Below, in pieces: positions 34,461 through 46,107 of a DNA stretch of 64,000 nt (position 1 is its first letter; the number at the start of each line of letters is the position of its first letter). A model generated the notes under the pieces. It ran no database searches. It had not been told where the DNA came from and saw only the letters and a program-made list of their open reading frames with translations. Position numbers and translations under genes: made by a program. Source of the DNA: Symbiodinium natans (taxonomy: Eukaryota; Sar; Dinophyceae; Suessiales; Symbiodiniaceae); the NCBI GenBank assembly GCA_905221605.1, contig CAJNDS010002781.1, positions 118,501 to 182,500 on the forward strand. The letters run 5' to 3'.

Positions 34461-34748
34461 GCCCTAAACCCTAAACCCTAAACCCTGAACCCTAAACCCT
34501 CTGAACCCCAAAAAGCTTGCACCACCGTCTTCCTGCTGCCCTGTGGCACGGAGCAACCTCTGCCGCTGTGCCGCCGTAGTCAAACAATCTTAGCGATCTC
34601 TGGTGGTGCTCCTGGCGTAACAAACTGTTTAGGGTTTAGGGTTTGGGGTTTGGGGTTTGGGGTTTGGGGTTTGGGGTTTGGGGCTTAGGGTTTGCGGTTT
34701 GGGGTTTGTGGTTTGGGGCTTTGGGGTTTAGGGTGTAGGGTTTAGGGC
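34461..34748. repeat. Telomere-capped cassette: (CCCTAAA)n, 127-bp spacer, TTTGGGG-rich array
   Basis: 34461-34500 is CCCTAAA. 34628-34748 starts as TTTAGGG, then holds six consecutive TTTGGGG variants before returning to TTTAGGG. Confidence 0.9.
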
Positions 34749-34869
34749 ACATGTATGTGCTCCAAATCATGCGTGAGACTTTCGTAATGCAAGACCCCTC
34801 GACATGAGGGCCAAACCAGAAGCAACGGCGAACAGCATTGGGCGCTGACACTGGCGGGAACACCTTACC

Positions 34870-34988
34870 CTGAGAATCTTCAGCAGGTTCCCATGTGCAT
34901 GGTCCTGTCTAGGGATGTGCATCACGGTGGAGGACATCGGAAACACTACCTGGCAAAGCGCATCCTTCCAGAAGTTAGCTCCCCCCAA
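34870..34988 (-). CDS. Short exon-like frame, unrecognised
   Basis: Minus-strand frame reading GGANFWKDALCQVVFPMSST then VMHIPRQDHAHGNLLKILR. It is followed downstream by a TTTGGGG/TTTAGGG array (34628-34748). Too short to classify. Confidence 0.2.
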
Positions 34989-36539
34989 GAGAGACCCAGC
35001 TTTGAAAGGCTAAGGTCAGACCGATCCAAAACCTGATCCCAGGATCAGACAGCCAAGCAAAAAAACATTCAGACGATTAGAAAGGGGGACTGTCAACAGT
35101 TCAATGTAATTCCGTGGAGGAACCCCACGTGAATGCTGCTAGGTCTTCTCGTTTTGCTTCTACAAGTTTGTTGAATGTAAGCTTTGTTACACCTGCTGCT
35201 TGCCACTAAGAATGCTGTCAATCCAGACCGAACAACACATCTCCGCACTTGCTCTTGGCGTGTCTATCACATTACACAGCTTGATAAGCAAAGCTGTCTG
35301 GCAAACCATTGAGAAGAACAACTGGTTAGGCTCAGATGTGAAGGAACATACCAATGCAAATCACGGTTCACACAGCAGTGAACCAAGCCTGGCCATGACT
35401 CAATAGTAGGCTAGGCAATATACGTCCCAAACACAGATAAAAGCTGTTGCGCGGTGTGATTTCTGAGCACCGTTTCTACTTTGGATTGCAATAGTATTGC
35501 AATGCGATTTTGTCAACTGGAATGAAGCACAGCTCTGGTTGTGTTGGTGTAGTCTATGTTGCTTTTTCAAACTTTACTTCTTAAATGATCCCTGTGGGTG
35601 CTTGGTCTTGGCAAGCTGGCAGACCCTAACCACTAACTTGCCGAGCTGCACAGGCCCAAGGACCACGCTGAAGAATGTGTTTCACCTGAGCCCGAGTGAC
35701 TTGTAGCATCGGTCCGTGACAAGAATTGAACCGCCCGCCAGGAGCTGGCTCCAAGGCTGCATTGCTTCAGTTTTGAATGTGCGCCTTAGTGCTTATCTGC
35801 GCATATAAAGTCTCTGGATGTCTTTACATGCCTTGAAACTAGTGTAGGCCCTGTAGGCTGGTAACTCAAGCCTCAAGATCTTGGTGATTCAAGTTCTAGT
35901 TGCGGAGGCTCGGGCAACTTCGTTCTTCGGCAGAAGCAGCGTCATGCGCGACTTGATCAACTTCGGTTTCCCAATTGCAGCACGTTTTTGGTTCTAGACT
36001 TGATGTTGCACAGTCGTAGCTACTACGCAAAGTTCTCTCCACAGGGGAGAATGACAGGATGGACATGTGGCCACACATGCGCTGGCAACGCTTTGTCAGC
36101 CAAGGTGCATTCTGCGCATTCTTCCGATCCTCGGGACCGCAGGCTGGATGATTGGCTAGGGCCCGAGAGCGAAAACTAAGGGGTCTTGACATGGATAGCT
36201 GCCAAGGTGAGGAGACTGGGGTGTCAGGGTAGCAACAGTGTGCTTGGCCGAACACCTGAAATGAACAGAAGAGACCCCGACACCATCCCCCCCCTTCCAA
36301 CCTACGCACTTAAAAATAACCATATACAAGTTTGAACCTGCGAGGCGCCCTAAGCCAGGGCTTCAGGGACGAAGAGAAGTGGGCGAAGAGAGGAATGCGC
36401 TGAAATTTCAGGCGATCCGAATAGGGTTCCGGGCTTATGCCTCCCAGGCTCCCAACTGCGAAAGTTCACGGAGACGCTTTGCTGATGAGGCGGCTCCATA
36501 TTCCAGCCTGGCTGCATCTACGGGTTGTGGACATCGCAA
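34989..36539. other. No confident gene
   Basis: A plus-strand frame at 35200-35406 (LHSLISKAVWQTIEKNNWLG) and a 137-codon minus-strand frame at 36309-35896 are the only candidates. No telomere-like arrays occur between 34.75 and 37.29 kb. Confidence 0.3.
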
Positions 36540-37576
36540 GTTCCGCTTTTGAAAGCCTACAGGGTGCTGCTGACCACACAATCGGGATCATGAAGCTCAG
36601 CTCCGCAAGAGTTTCGTCTTTTTTGTCTAACTGTAACGTGTAGGTTCTCGGCTAGCAGGCTAGCCACTGCAAGCCCTTTCGGGTATGAACCCCATGCGAA
36701 GGATCGCAGTGCAACGTTTGCGAGATTCTGCTGGACATATCTGGGCTGCTTCGATGCCTGCTGAAGATGCAGGAACGGCATCTCCAGATTGACATGGGTT
36801 CGTTTCTGCTGGTGTGGGGCGTCAGAGACCAAGAAGCACTGCAGGTTTTTCCAGCCTTCTCACCATCCCGCAACTCCAAATTATGACGATGGTTTGAGAA
36901 GCCTGGCCTTTGCAAACGTCCATGAGGGTTGCGAAGGCCACTTCGTTGTCCATGTAGAGACCTGCCACACATCCATACACATCATCCCAACCGAGGAGGA
37001 GTAGGTCTCAGTGGCCAAGGGTGCTAAACCAAGCTTGCGCTGGCCATCGTTAACCTTGAAAAGCCACAGTCACGCCTGTCAAAAAACATACCAGGCAACA
37101 CACAGCAGCTTAGAAGCACCATCGCTCACGACAAAAGAATCAGCTCCTGCACCAACCTGGCGCAGGCTCTTCCGAATTCAATGAACTCCGCATTCCAAGC
37201 GGCCCGAAACAAACAACCCCCCTTTCTTCCAAAGAGGCCTCGGACACTCTCGTCAGAGAAGGCGGTCAAGATTTCAGCCTTGAGCTCAGGATTAGGGTTT
37301 AGGGTTTAGGGTTTAGGGTTTAGGGTTTAGGCCGGTCCCGTCCTGCCCCCTCGACCCCTGCGAATCTGAAGCTCCTACAGCGAGGTACGCCTTTCCAGCC
37401 CAGAGAGACCGAAGATTGGCCCAAGATCCCACAACAAAAACCGCTGAATCATGCTGAATCCAAAAAGCCCCAGACAGCCCCAAATCAGAGAAAGTCTGCT
37501 GAAGCCAGGTGGCGCGTCCATCCTGGAAGTTGTAGAGCATCACCTCTCTCTTGGGTTTATAGGTGTGTTTACACAA
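36540..37576 (-). CDS. Unrecognised multi-exon gene candidate
   Basis: Minus-strand frames. 37576 to about 37350 reads YKPKREVMLYNFQDGRATWL then QQTFSDLGLSGAFWIQHD. About 36995-36890 reads DDVYGCVAGLYMDNEVAFAT then LMDVCKGQ. About 36750-36650 reads YVQQNLANVALRSFAWGSYP then KGLAVASLLAENL. About 36635-36560 reads LQLDKKDETLAELSFMIPIV. The QNLANVA piece recalls OPR/HPR repeats, as in the gene at 0.36-4.4 kb, but only once. A TTTAGGG array lies at the 3' side of the first piece, at 37292-37331. No family is assigned. Confidence 0.3.
37292..37331 (+). repeat. (TTTAGGG)5 array
   Basis: Five perfect units adjacent to an exon-like frame on the minus strand. Confidence 0.93.
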
Positions 37577-39499
37577 GTTTCCATGCCTTTATCTGAGTTT
37601 AGGCCGGGGGATGGTCTGGGCCGCCCAGTTCGATCCAGAGTCTTGGTGCAATCAACATGTCAGCGGCTTGCACGCTTGCGGTTCATCCCCACAAGCCCTG
37701 CTTTAAGCACCGCAACACTGAGCCTTAAGTCACGTATAAAGTTTGTTCAAGACCTTCGAACTATGCCTGGGCAGCTACGAAGTGCCCCCCCCCCCCCCCC
37801 CTTGCAAAAAAAACTGTTTCAACAACGGCAAGGCCACTTGTGACTACCCTGTCCCGGGCAACCGTATCCAGTGCACAAGATAGGAAGGTAACGGGTGTGG
37901 GCGGGATAACAACATGGTCTGGGTGGGTGGTGTATGCGGGGCAGGGGGTTGATGAGAATGTAGCTGGCTGAATCCACACAAGAATCACAGCCAGTGTGTG
38001 GCCCTCCTGTGATTTGTGATTTGTATAAGCATAGACGTGGGAACAAGTGCCCCAGGTCACATGGTCCAAGTCTTGAGCGCATGGCGCCTTGCCCATCGCC
38101 GTCCCTGCCATGCAGCCAAAATCCTGGACGACTGCGAGTTTGGGGTTTTAGGGTTTAGGGTTTAGGACTGTCTTCTTGTTCGCATTCTTGGCAGATGTAG
38201 CTTCCCAGCTTTCACGGCACACTTGCAGGCTTTAATGCTCGCGACCTTTGAGCTTCTAGCGTGTTTAGGGTTTAGGGTGCGAGTGCTGCTACTTGGAGCT
38301 AGGCAGGGAGGGCACCGGCAAGTCGACGTCACGCGATGACAAGCCCAAACACTACGTCCTGCAGATGCCAAACATCATTGACCCCAAAATGCCCGAATCC
38401 ACAAGCTGCCGGCAAACTAAACAAAAGGGCAGAGCAAAAGGTTCAAAAAGCCAGCACCAAAATCACAGGCTGAGTTGGATAAAGATGAGCGGTTTATGTT
38501 TGGGATGTTTCGGTTCTCTTAGAGGCTTTAGGTGCTGCTGGCATGCGCCTCGCGCCGCAACACCGACCTTGCCTGCCTCTGATTGCCTCCTCTAGTCCGA
38601 GTTCCTTATCCCTACTGAGACCGCGAACGACCCCCGAACAAGTCTCACTTTTGTGGCCAAAGGGTCATTGACGTAGACGCATGAGACCGGGTCACCCAGG
38701 TCTGTTTGGAACAGATAGCTGCTCCTGCGTCTGGTCCGCGTGCCGCGGGGGCTCTTGGAGATCTGGGATTCAATGCCTTTGCTTTACTATAGCGAACTAT
38801 GATGGCCCTGAAGAATCCTCTTAAACCCAACAAGGGAAAATGTGAAATGTCCCAAGGGCCTCCCTAGTGAAAAAAAGGGGGAATCGCGGAAGAACGCATG
38901 TTGGCTCAACAAAATGTTGTGGTTCCGTTGGTTTCGGAGCTGTTGCTCCATTAAGGGCCCAGTAACCACTACAGGCTGTTCATGGCCGTTCTATGGAGGA
39001 GCTTAACCACCCAAACGGTTGGCGTCTCTCTTCACTGGATTGTTGCATGCCCCAACCGCTTTCAATCAACGAAAAGAAGCTCTGAGGATCCGCCTCCGGT
39101 CGGAAAAAATGTCCGCTATGGGTGTTAGACTCCGGACCCCGAGCCATGAGTTCATTACAAACTGCCATGCAGCTAAAGGATCGTCACCCGAGAAGATCTG
39201 AGTTGTGAACATGAAGCTGGAACCCCTTACGATGATCACGCCGAGAACCACGCAAATGTGTCCTCGCCATTCTCCGGCTTCAAAGGCGGCGAGCTCTTGC
39301 GCGCTGCTGGCTCATGCGTCGATGGACTTCGACATTTTGCGTGACTATTTTTTCCAAGTCGGTGGCTGGGGCGTGCGAGGATAGAGGTGCATCTCTAGCT
39401 AAGCTAGGTGACCCAACAAAGCCGTTCCCTGGGCCGGCGTAGCAGCAAGTCAGCTATTCAGGCATCTCAATGATACACTAGCGCCAGCCGCAAAGAAAA
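37577..39499. other. No confident gene; C15 run and P-loop-like fragment
   Basis: C15 run at 37787-37801; TTTAGGG patches at 38143-38166 and 38262-38279. Directly after the second patch a plus-strand stretch resembles a broken P-loop (see findings). A minus-strand frame at 39251-39070 (GVIIVRGSSFMFTTQIFSGD) is weakly protein-like. Confidence 0.3.
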
Positions 39500-39868
39500 C
39501 CCTAAACCCTAAACCCTAAACCCTAAGTCGTCGTGCGGGAAGCGCAAGGTTCAACGCATCCTGGCCAGCTCCAAACTGCTCATGACGTAGCGACTGGAGC
39601 ACCCTCGAGCAAGAACTGCTGAAGCAGATTTGTGGTTCGTGAGTCTGAAACGGACTTCGACTTCCTACGTGAGCTGGTGGTGCATTAGGACTGCGACTCT
39701 CGATAACTATTGAACTGTGTGCTGAATGATGCGATGAGCACATCGTGGCCATGCAGGCTGCCCGCAGCCAAAAAAAAACCTTGCGAAACATGGCAAGGTT
39801 AATATTGCACTTATAATCCTAAACCCTAAACCCCAAACCCTAAACCCCAAACCCTAGACCCTAAACCT
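39500..39868 (-). repeat. Two CCCTAAA arrays, same orientation
   Basis: 39500-39526 (four units) and 39818-39868 (mixed CCCTAAA and CCCCAAA units). Confidence 0.9.
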
Positions 39869-40086
39869 CTTTAAAAACGACCACCACCCATGCATGCGAC
39901 TCTGTCCTTCCCTTCTCCTTCACTTCAAGTACTTCGGCTCGCTTTTGATAGGGGTTTCTGGACCCAGAGATGCAAAGCAACGGCCTCCCCAAACTTTGAT
40001 GGAGAAAAAAAACAGAACCCCGCAGTACCTGTAGAAAGCTCGACACATATCAAAAACCCTCTAATAAAGGCGACCCTGAACGACCT

Positions 40087-40620
40087 GTGCCCGATCCCAC
40101 AAAGCAGGCCGGATCTCTCCTCGCCTTGGGTATGCAAACAGGTGCGTATCGACGGCATGCTTCAGTGACAAGGCAGGCTACCAAAAGTCGGCGACATGTT
40201 GACACAATGCATTCGCAGCACGTGCACACACGCAAGCGCTATCGTATGCTTCTGCAGGCCCTGCTTGTGAAGATTTTCAAGACAAGGGTACACCTGCACA
40301 GGTGTCCTCTCACATCCTCTGTGCATGTGCCAGTGCAGCTGAATGACCAAATTGGAGGCATCCAGATTCGCCTTTCTGCATCATTCGGGCCGCTGTGTTC
40401 ACCTTTGTCGATCATGGATGGGGCGAGACTCAGCACGTTCAGCCTACTTCCGAAGGAAAGAAGGTCGAGTCCCTTGTCCACCTACCGCCGAACCCTGGAA
40501 CCCAACATCCGGGGCAAAGCGCTCCAAGTAGTGCCTGTGTTTACCGAGCGGGAAGGGAAGCGCAACTGCAGAAATCTCAATATGGATAGTGCCTCCATTC
40601 CACATTCCAGCCGCTCATGA
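40087..40620 (+). other. Long open frame on plus strand, coding status doubtful
   Basis: A 177-codon frame with LNDQIGGIQIRLSASFGPL and SLLPKERRSSPLSTYRRTLE. At this base composition about one frame this long is expected by chance in 64 kb, and the composition is intermediate. Recorded because nothing else explains the stretch between the array at 39818-39868 and the minisatellite at 40938. Confidence 0.15.
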
Positions 40621-40937
40621 TTACGTCTACTTTAGATCGAAGAGAAGCGCAAGCCCTGAAACGCAGCCAACGCAATCATGAACAACAATGGTACCCTCAA
40701 GAAGCATTGCAAAGTGCTCGGCCTGCCAATGGAATGAGGATACAACAAACATGTTGCAACACAAAACCGCGACCCCGCAAAAGGGATTTCAACGTGTTGA
40801 CTCCACCCTTGTAGCTGTGCTCTCGCACGGTGTCGCCGAAGAGTCGAAAGCGCGGCAGCTTTTGCCCTATGACGCCTGCAGGGAGCATGATAATAATAGC
40901 AATAAGAAGAAGAACAATAATCATAGTAACAATAACT

Positions 40938-41170
40938 AAGAATACTAAGAATACTAAGAATACTAAGAATACTAAGAATACTAAGAATACTAAGAATACT
41001 AAGAATACTAAGAATACTAAGAATACTAAGAATAATAAAAATGCTCATAATACTAATAGTACTAAGCCTACTAAAAATACTAATTATACTAATAATACTA
41101 ATAATACGAATCATACTAAAAAACCTAATAGTACTAGTAATACTGAGAATTAATAATAATAACAAAAAGA
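40938..41170 (+). repeat. Minisatellite, 9-bp unit ACTAAGAAT
   Basis: About twelve near-perfect copies (40938-41040), then progressively degenerate ACTAATA/ACTAAAA units to about 41170. Preceded by AATAATA-rich DNA. On the minus strand it reads as repeated Ile-Leu-Ser, an artefact. Confidence 0.93.
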
Positions 41171-42353
41171 ACAATATAATAAGTAATCATAAGCTCTGTC
41201 GTATGCGGACTCTCGAGTTTACAGGTGGTGGGTATTAAGGGTTCAGAGCTTCAGGTCGGAAAAGGCCCCAAGTCATCTTTGCACAAAGGTTCTTTGCAGC
41301 CAAGAACGGAGACCAGCACAAAGTTGGCCTGAAGCCCCGTCTAGTATGCTCTGTGTACTTCCCTCACGAACCCGATCACATGCAAAGCCGAAGGGCTTGG
41401 GAAGTCATATTGCGCCCAGCGCCTGCGACCACGGGGCCAGTATGCATCCCGAGCTTGAGTGTAACGCAAGCTTCGGATTTTTGAACCTGGAAAGGCGATG
41501 GGCACGGTTGAAGACGTGAGCGCAAGGAGTTTTCGAGCAAATTCACTCCCCATTGAGGAGAGATGCGGGGTCACGGCCCAAAACTACAGTGACCCAAACA
41601 AAGCCCAACCTGGAGTCCAGCAATTCGAGCCGAGTCTCCTCATCGTCACGTTGCATTTTCTCCTTCGGATCTCCACCTGCAGGCGAAAAACCACAGCAAA
41701 CTTGTCAAGCAAAGCAACTCTCCACAAGCACACGAAAACGTGCCGATGGGATGGAAGGAATGGTATGAGAAGCACGTGTGTCGTCCGGGAGTGGAATCTG
41801 GCTGCGGCACCAGCTTTCGGAAACAATCCGCTGTAGCCGCCATCATTCGCCATGCACAGTTCATGCGCTGTTGTACATTGTGCGGCCCAGGCGGTCTAAA
41901 GATGCAGGACCCAGTGACACGGGAAAACAACGTTTTCACAATTGTTTCAAGTATTGTTGCGGTCGTTTTTTTGCATTTATACGTTTTGCTAGCGGCTAGC
42001 GCTGTTTTTTCGATGGCCTAAAACCAGGAATCAAACATGCCATGAGTGCATATTTCGACCTTTCTGGACGAGCTAGGTTTTGCATTCTCACACGCTTAGA
42101 CAGGCAAAACTGCAAAACAATGCATCCGTTGCTGCCACGGCCAAACTACGACAATGTTTGGGCTGCAAGTGCATGCGTTTCCGAGAGCATCCATGGTCAA
42201 ACCATGAAAACGTTTGTTCGGCCAGTGTGTTCGTTTCATTTTCCCATTGCAGCCATGACGACCATGACAACATGCGCGAACTACCAATGCATCCGTTTCC
42301 CACTGCATCACGAGCCCTCAGCATCCATGGCATTTGGGGAGACTTCCAAATTA
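41171..42353. other. No confident gene
   Basis: Frames of 97-112 codons on both strands (41498-41939) overlap. 42120-42310 has degenerate direct repeats about 55-60 bp apart, containing CATCCGTTTCC-like and ACCATGA-like words. Confidence 0.3.
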
Positions 42354-42405
42354 CCCTAAACCCTAGACCCTAAACCCCAAACCCTAAACCCTAAACCCTA
42401 AACCG
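42354..42405 (-). repeat. CCCTAAA array with CCCCAAA variants
   Basis: About seven units. No partner array follows within 2 kb. Confidence 0.92.
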
Positions 42406-42663
42406 CTGTCAGCGAAGCGGGGTCGTCGTCGTCGTGGTCACAGCCGGAGTTGTTGTCGTTCGTAGTAGCAATCGTGGCAGTTGCAGTGTTCGCATCGTCC
42501 GAAGATTGCTAGTGGACACATGAACAGATATATTAGTCATTAGAATCATCTGATACCATTAGTCGAAATAACACTGTTGCCTGTATGGAAACAGCAAGCA
42601 GAAGTGGCAAGCGGCACGGGGCCTCCAGCGCCACCACCATCCTACTCGAGATGCGGCTCATGA

Positions 42664-42905
42664 TTGCAGCCCTATTCCATCAAGCGGCCACTGGGATTCG
42701 GTTCCGGACACGGTCCAAGGTTTATAAAGCCTGCTGCTCACTATGGCCCTATCACGCAGGAGGTGTACCAACAGCAGAAAAGTGTGCGCCAAAGATTCTA
42801 CCGGTGCGAACCGCTAACAGCCCTCAAGCCAACAAAGTGCAAAATCTTAACCACAGACACAAATCTGCCAAAATGCCTGTTCTTGGATCCTCTGTTCTTC
42901 TTCTG
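42664..42905 (+). CDS. Exon-like frame on plus strand, unrecognised
   Basis: Plus-strand frame with KRPLGFGSGHGPRFIKPAAH, YGPITQEVYQQQKSVRQRFY and TKCKILTTDTNLPKCLFLD. Composition is protein-like and the opposite strand is poorer. No family recognised. If real it would run against the minus-strand trend of the window. Confidence 0.2.
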
Positions 42906-43722
42906 CAAGCCTCGGCGGCGAGCAAGGGACAGTGACCAACAGAAGGGTTCGCGTTGTACTCAGCAATGTCGACGGAGGATTGCACATGGCCATGCCGGCA
43001 TTGGCAACATTCACTATGCATGCAACGATTCGCGGTGTGGCCTGCGGGGACCACCGATCGAACCTAGATCTGTAAACCGTTGGCAAGCAAGCGGGAGCGG
43101 CTAGGACAGGAAGCGCGTCCATCTGCACAGCATTCCGGCGGCTAAATCGTGGAGCACTCGCTTGAGGCTTGAAACTCTCTGAGGTTTGGCCTTAAAGTAG
43201 AAGCCCGGCTGACAACGCCATGTTCCGAACTCTGCAGGTCAGAATTTGGGATTCTCGTCTTTGTGACCGGGGGCGGTTTCGCGACTCCGCTTGCGCAAGC
43301 TGCAAAAGTGTCTCGCTCATCGTCTGTTCATGTCAAGCCAAGTCTTCCGGGCCGACATCTTTAAGAAGTTCATCTTGAAACCTCGTTCCCAAATTACACC
43401 CTCTCTCTCCACTCTCCGTCATCGTCCCCCTCTCTCCAGTTCCTAGCTGCTCCTAGCCCCAAGCCCTGGATGAGAGTAGACCCGTTCGCAATGAGCCGTA
43501 TTGAAGGGGTGTTCATATTGTGGCAATGTGCTCAGGATAGCGGCTGCCAGACTCCGCGCATGTCGACCAAGGCGCATCGTAGTCGAGTTGTATAGCTCCC
43601 TCCGTATCAAGTCTATATACCACCATGAACATCCATGAACACTACATGTTCCTCAGCCACATAACAGGCGCCTGTCCCCAAGAGGCCATTCAGAACAGAT
43701 GAGTCCACAGCTTGTGATGCTC
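42906..43722. other. No gene recognised
   Basis: Non-repetitive DNA with short frames only. Confidence 0.4.
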
Positions 43723-44232
43723 TTACTTTGGGGCCGGGATGTCATGCTTCCAATGAGACCTAGGGTCGAGGATCGAGGGGAAGCGGGGCTGCAGGCTGCA
43801 AGGTGGAAGTCCATAGTCAAGGGCATGATGTGGACGATGCCGGAACCCTTCCAACCCCTTCAGCCTTAAGTGTAGTGTAGGGTGGCGTACCATTCTGGGC
43901 TTCCAGCGGACCTTAATCTCGACAGAAACCCCCTTCTGGAAGCGTACAACGGGTAAAGACTTGAACAACGTTGAGTCACTGAACACATCTGAACACTTAA
44001 AAAAGCAAACATCGTTGGCAATCGGCCTCCCTCCAACAAGAGATTCGATGCCAACTACTACTTTACACCGCCTGCCCCAGATGCGCAACGCAAGCTCGGA
44101 TTGCATCGAATCTTTGTGCGAAAGGTGGTGTGCTTCCAACAGCCTTTCAGGAAGTCCTACACAACGGGGCTGTGAAAGGCCTCGGCCTGCATGAGGGCGT
44201 GCAGAAAAAACTTCAGCAGCCCTAAACACCAT
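43723..44232 (-). CDS. Open frame of 169 codons, unrecognised
   Basis: Minus-strand frame containing ERLLEAHHLSHKDSMQSELA, LRIWGRRCKVVVGIESLVGG, CSDVFSDSTLFKSLPVVRF and QKGVSVEIKVRWKPRMVRH. The alternating hydrophobic pattern near VVVGIESLVGG and VSVEIKVRW suggests beta strands. About one frame of this length is expected by chance in 64 kb, so confidence rests on composition alone. Confidence 0.25.
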   Translation of the reverse strand: MVFRAAEVFSARPHAGRGLSQPRCVGLPERLLEAHHLSHKDSMQSELALRIWGRRCKVVVGIESLVGGRPIANDVCFFKCSDVFSDSTLFKSLPVVRFQKGVSVEIKVRWKPRMVRHPTLHLRLKGLEGFRHRPHHALDYGLPPCSLQPRFPSILDPRSHWKHDIPAPK

Positions 44233-44507
44233 ATTACATACAGTCCCACTGGACTCAAGTTACAGCCAAAAGCCCTAAAAGGATCACCCCTAAAGCCCGA
44301 CACCCAGTGATTGCAACCACCCCTCTCCCCAAACATCTCCAAATCACAGCCCCAGAAGACGAGGGAAGTGTGCCGAAGGCCCCAAAGCCCAAGCCAACCC
44401 ACCGTCAACATGAACACACTTTAGAACACCGACTCTGCGCAGACCTTGGGATGTTCCCCCTCATACTAACAGTCCTTAATCCTGATTATAGTACCCCCTA
44501 TTATAAT

Positions 44508-44728
44508 CCCTAAACCCTAAACCCTAAACACAATCAAGGACTAGCTAGACCTTTAAAGCCGGCTGCTCTCAGCTCGCCGCCGCTCCTCGGCCTGCCGTGC
44601 TGCAACAGCCGCCTGCGTCATAGGATTCCAGGGTGGCTTATGGTGGCTTTGTTCTGCTTGGGGTTTAGGGTTTAGGGTGTGGGGTTTAGGGTTTAGGGTT
44701 TAGGGTTAGCGGTTAGGGTTTAGGGTTA
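44508..44728. repeat. Telomere-capped cassette: (CCCTAAA)3, about 130-bp spacer, (TTTAGGG)n
   Basis: 44508-44529 is CCCTAAA and 44660-44728 is TTTAGGG with TTAGCGG variants. The spacer on the minus strand reads NPMTQAAVAARQAEERRRAE, like a coiled-coil coding fragment. This is the last telomere-like array before 59.42 kb. Confidence 0.88.
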
Positions 44729-45876
44729 ATCGAGTTAACAGGGGACCATCTTGGCACCGAGAAGCCTAAAACCCAGCTCTGCAGCCAGCTGGAGCCCGGC
44801 CAGCCCCGTGCAAAGTGCCTTCGCGAGCATGTCCGCTGCTGCCTTCCAGATACTGTATAGATTCTAGATGGGCAAAATCTGAAAAGTGCTGTGATGAGCT
44901 CAGCTAAGTGCCTTGGGTCTCGAACTTGAAGCCTTACTTACGATTGCAACCCGCACCCCCGTCACCATAACCGAAGGCGAGGAAAACCGACAGTTGCCGG
45001 GAAGCCCCTCCACGCTCGGTTCTTGTTGATACTACCCGACACACGAGCACGATCCAGGGCTCCATTCCTGCCCATCCCCTGTGACTCTTACCACTTTTGG
45101 CACGCGACCGCGATGCAAGGGTCGAAAAAGACAACAGTCACGAGGATCTGCGCTTGCAGACGCTTGCATGGGATTGCAGACTCTGGGACAGCAAGCCCAA
45201 CACTCACGAACACGAAGAACCATCCAAATCAGACTTCGTGGTGGCACAAACCTTGTACCAACTGCCTTCCACCTAAACACGCCCACCTCAAGTAAACACT
45301 GAATCCTGTGGTTCTAGAAGCTCGAAATAGTTGAGGGCAAACGTCCCATCCCACAGCCACAAGCCTCAGCAGGGAACTAATTTGGCGGCATTCCCTGAAC
45401 AGTGCTAATTACAAAAGGAACTTCTTGCCCAAACCCTTAACATCTTAAACCCGTGGGGTGCCCTGATGAGACGCTCGAGGACGTTTCCATGTGCCTGCAA
45501 GGAGCGAAGGCTTCGACTTTGGTACGTTCGGACACTGTTCGGGCTTCAGCTGTAGGATGCTTGGGCCAGGCAAAGGCATACTGGAACGTGAGTAGAAGGT
45601 ATGCGCTCACATGTCGAGTTTAGGCACTGACCATGGGATCCTGGGCATCCTGTATTCGAAATCCTTCACACGCCTTCCTCCAAACCATACTATAGGACCG
45701 CAGACTGTATCAATACCGGTGCACCAGCGTGCTCAGCGGCTGCACGCTTCTGTGCCCCCCCCGCCCCCAAAAAAAAAACCAACTCTCCACTCTCCACTTC
45801 TTGATCCTGAGCCGTAAATCCAAGAACGCGTGGCTGTGCCCACTCAGTTGTACCGTCGCTCAACGAGCGTCCTTAG
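44729..45876. other. No confident gene
   Basis: Frames over 45023-45302 are open on both strands (plus: SALADACMGLQTLGQQAQHS) and cannot be resolved. Confidence 0.3.
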
Positions 45877-46107
45877 TCACTCTACACTGCTCCCCCCCGA
45901 AGCCACCTCGACTGAATCCTCCGGGACAACGCCCACAGCACACCTGGGCGTCGAGGACTGCGAAAGTCTTCTCATCTTAGCTCTAAGATGCTCGACAAGT
46001 AAGTTTCGATTTTCACTGAAAGGTCGAAGCTGCGTGAACTGAGCCCAGCACACTGCCAACCGCAGTATCACGTGTAGAGTTTTCAAGGCACAAGCCAGAT
46101 GGTTCAA
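45877..46107 (-). CDS. Exon-like open frame, unrecognised
   Basis: Minus-strand frame reading LKTLHVILRLAVCWAQFTQL then SENRNLLVEHLRAKMRRLS and a Val/Glu-rich end (VVPEDSVEVASGGSSVE). The first part is amphipathic helix-like. It lies about 3.6 kb downstream of the reductase on the same strand. No family recognised. Confidence 0.25.
   Translation of the reverse strand: MNHLACALKTLHVILRLAVCWAQFTQLRPFSENRNLLVEHLRAKMRRLSQSSTPRCAVGVVPEDSVEVASGGSSVE

Noticed and set aside
40938-41170. CRISPR-like array
   Set aside because: It is a contiguous 9-bp minisatellite with no unique spacers, in a eukaryotic context.
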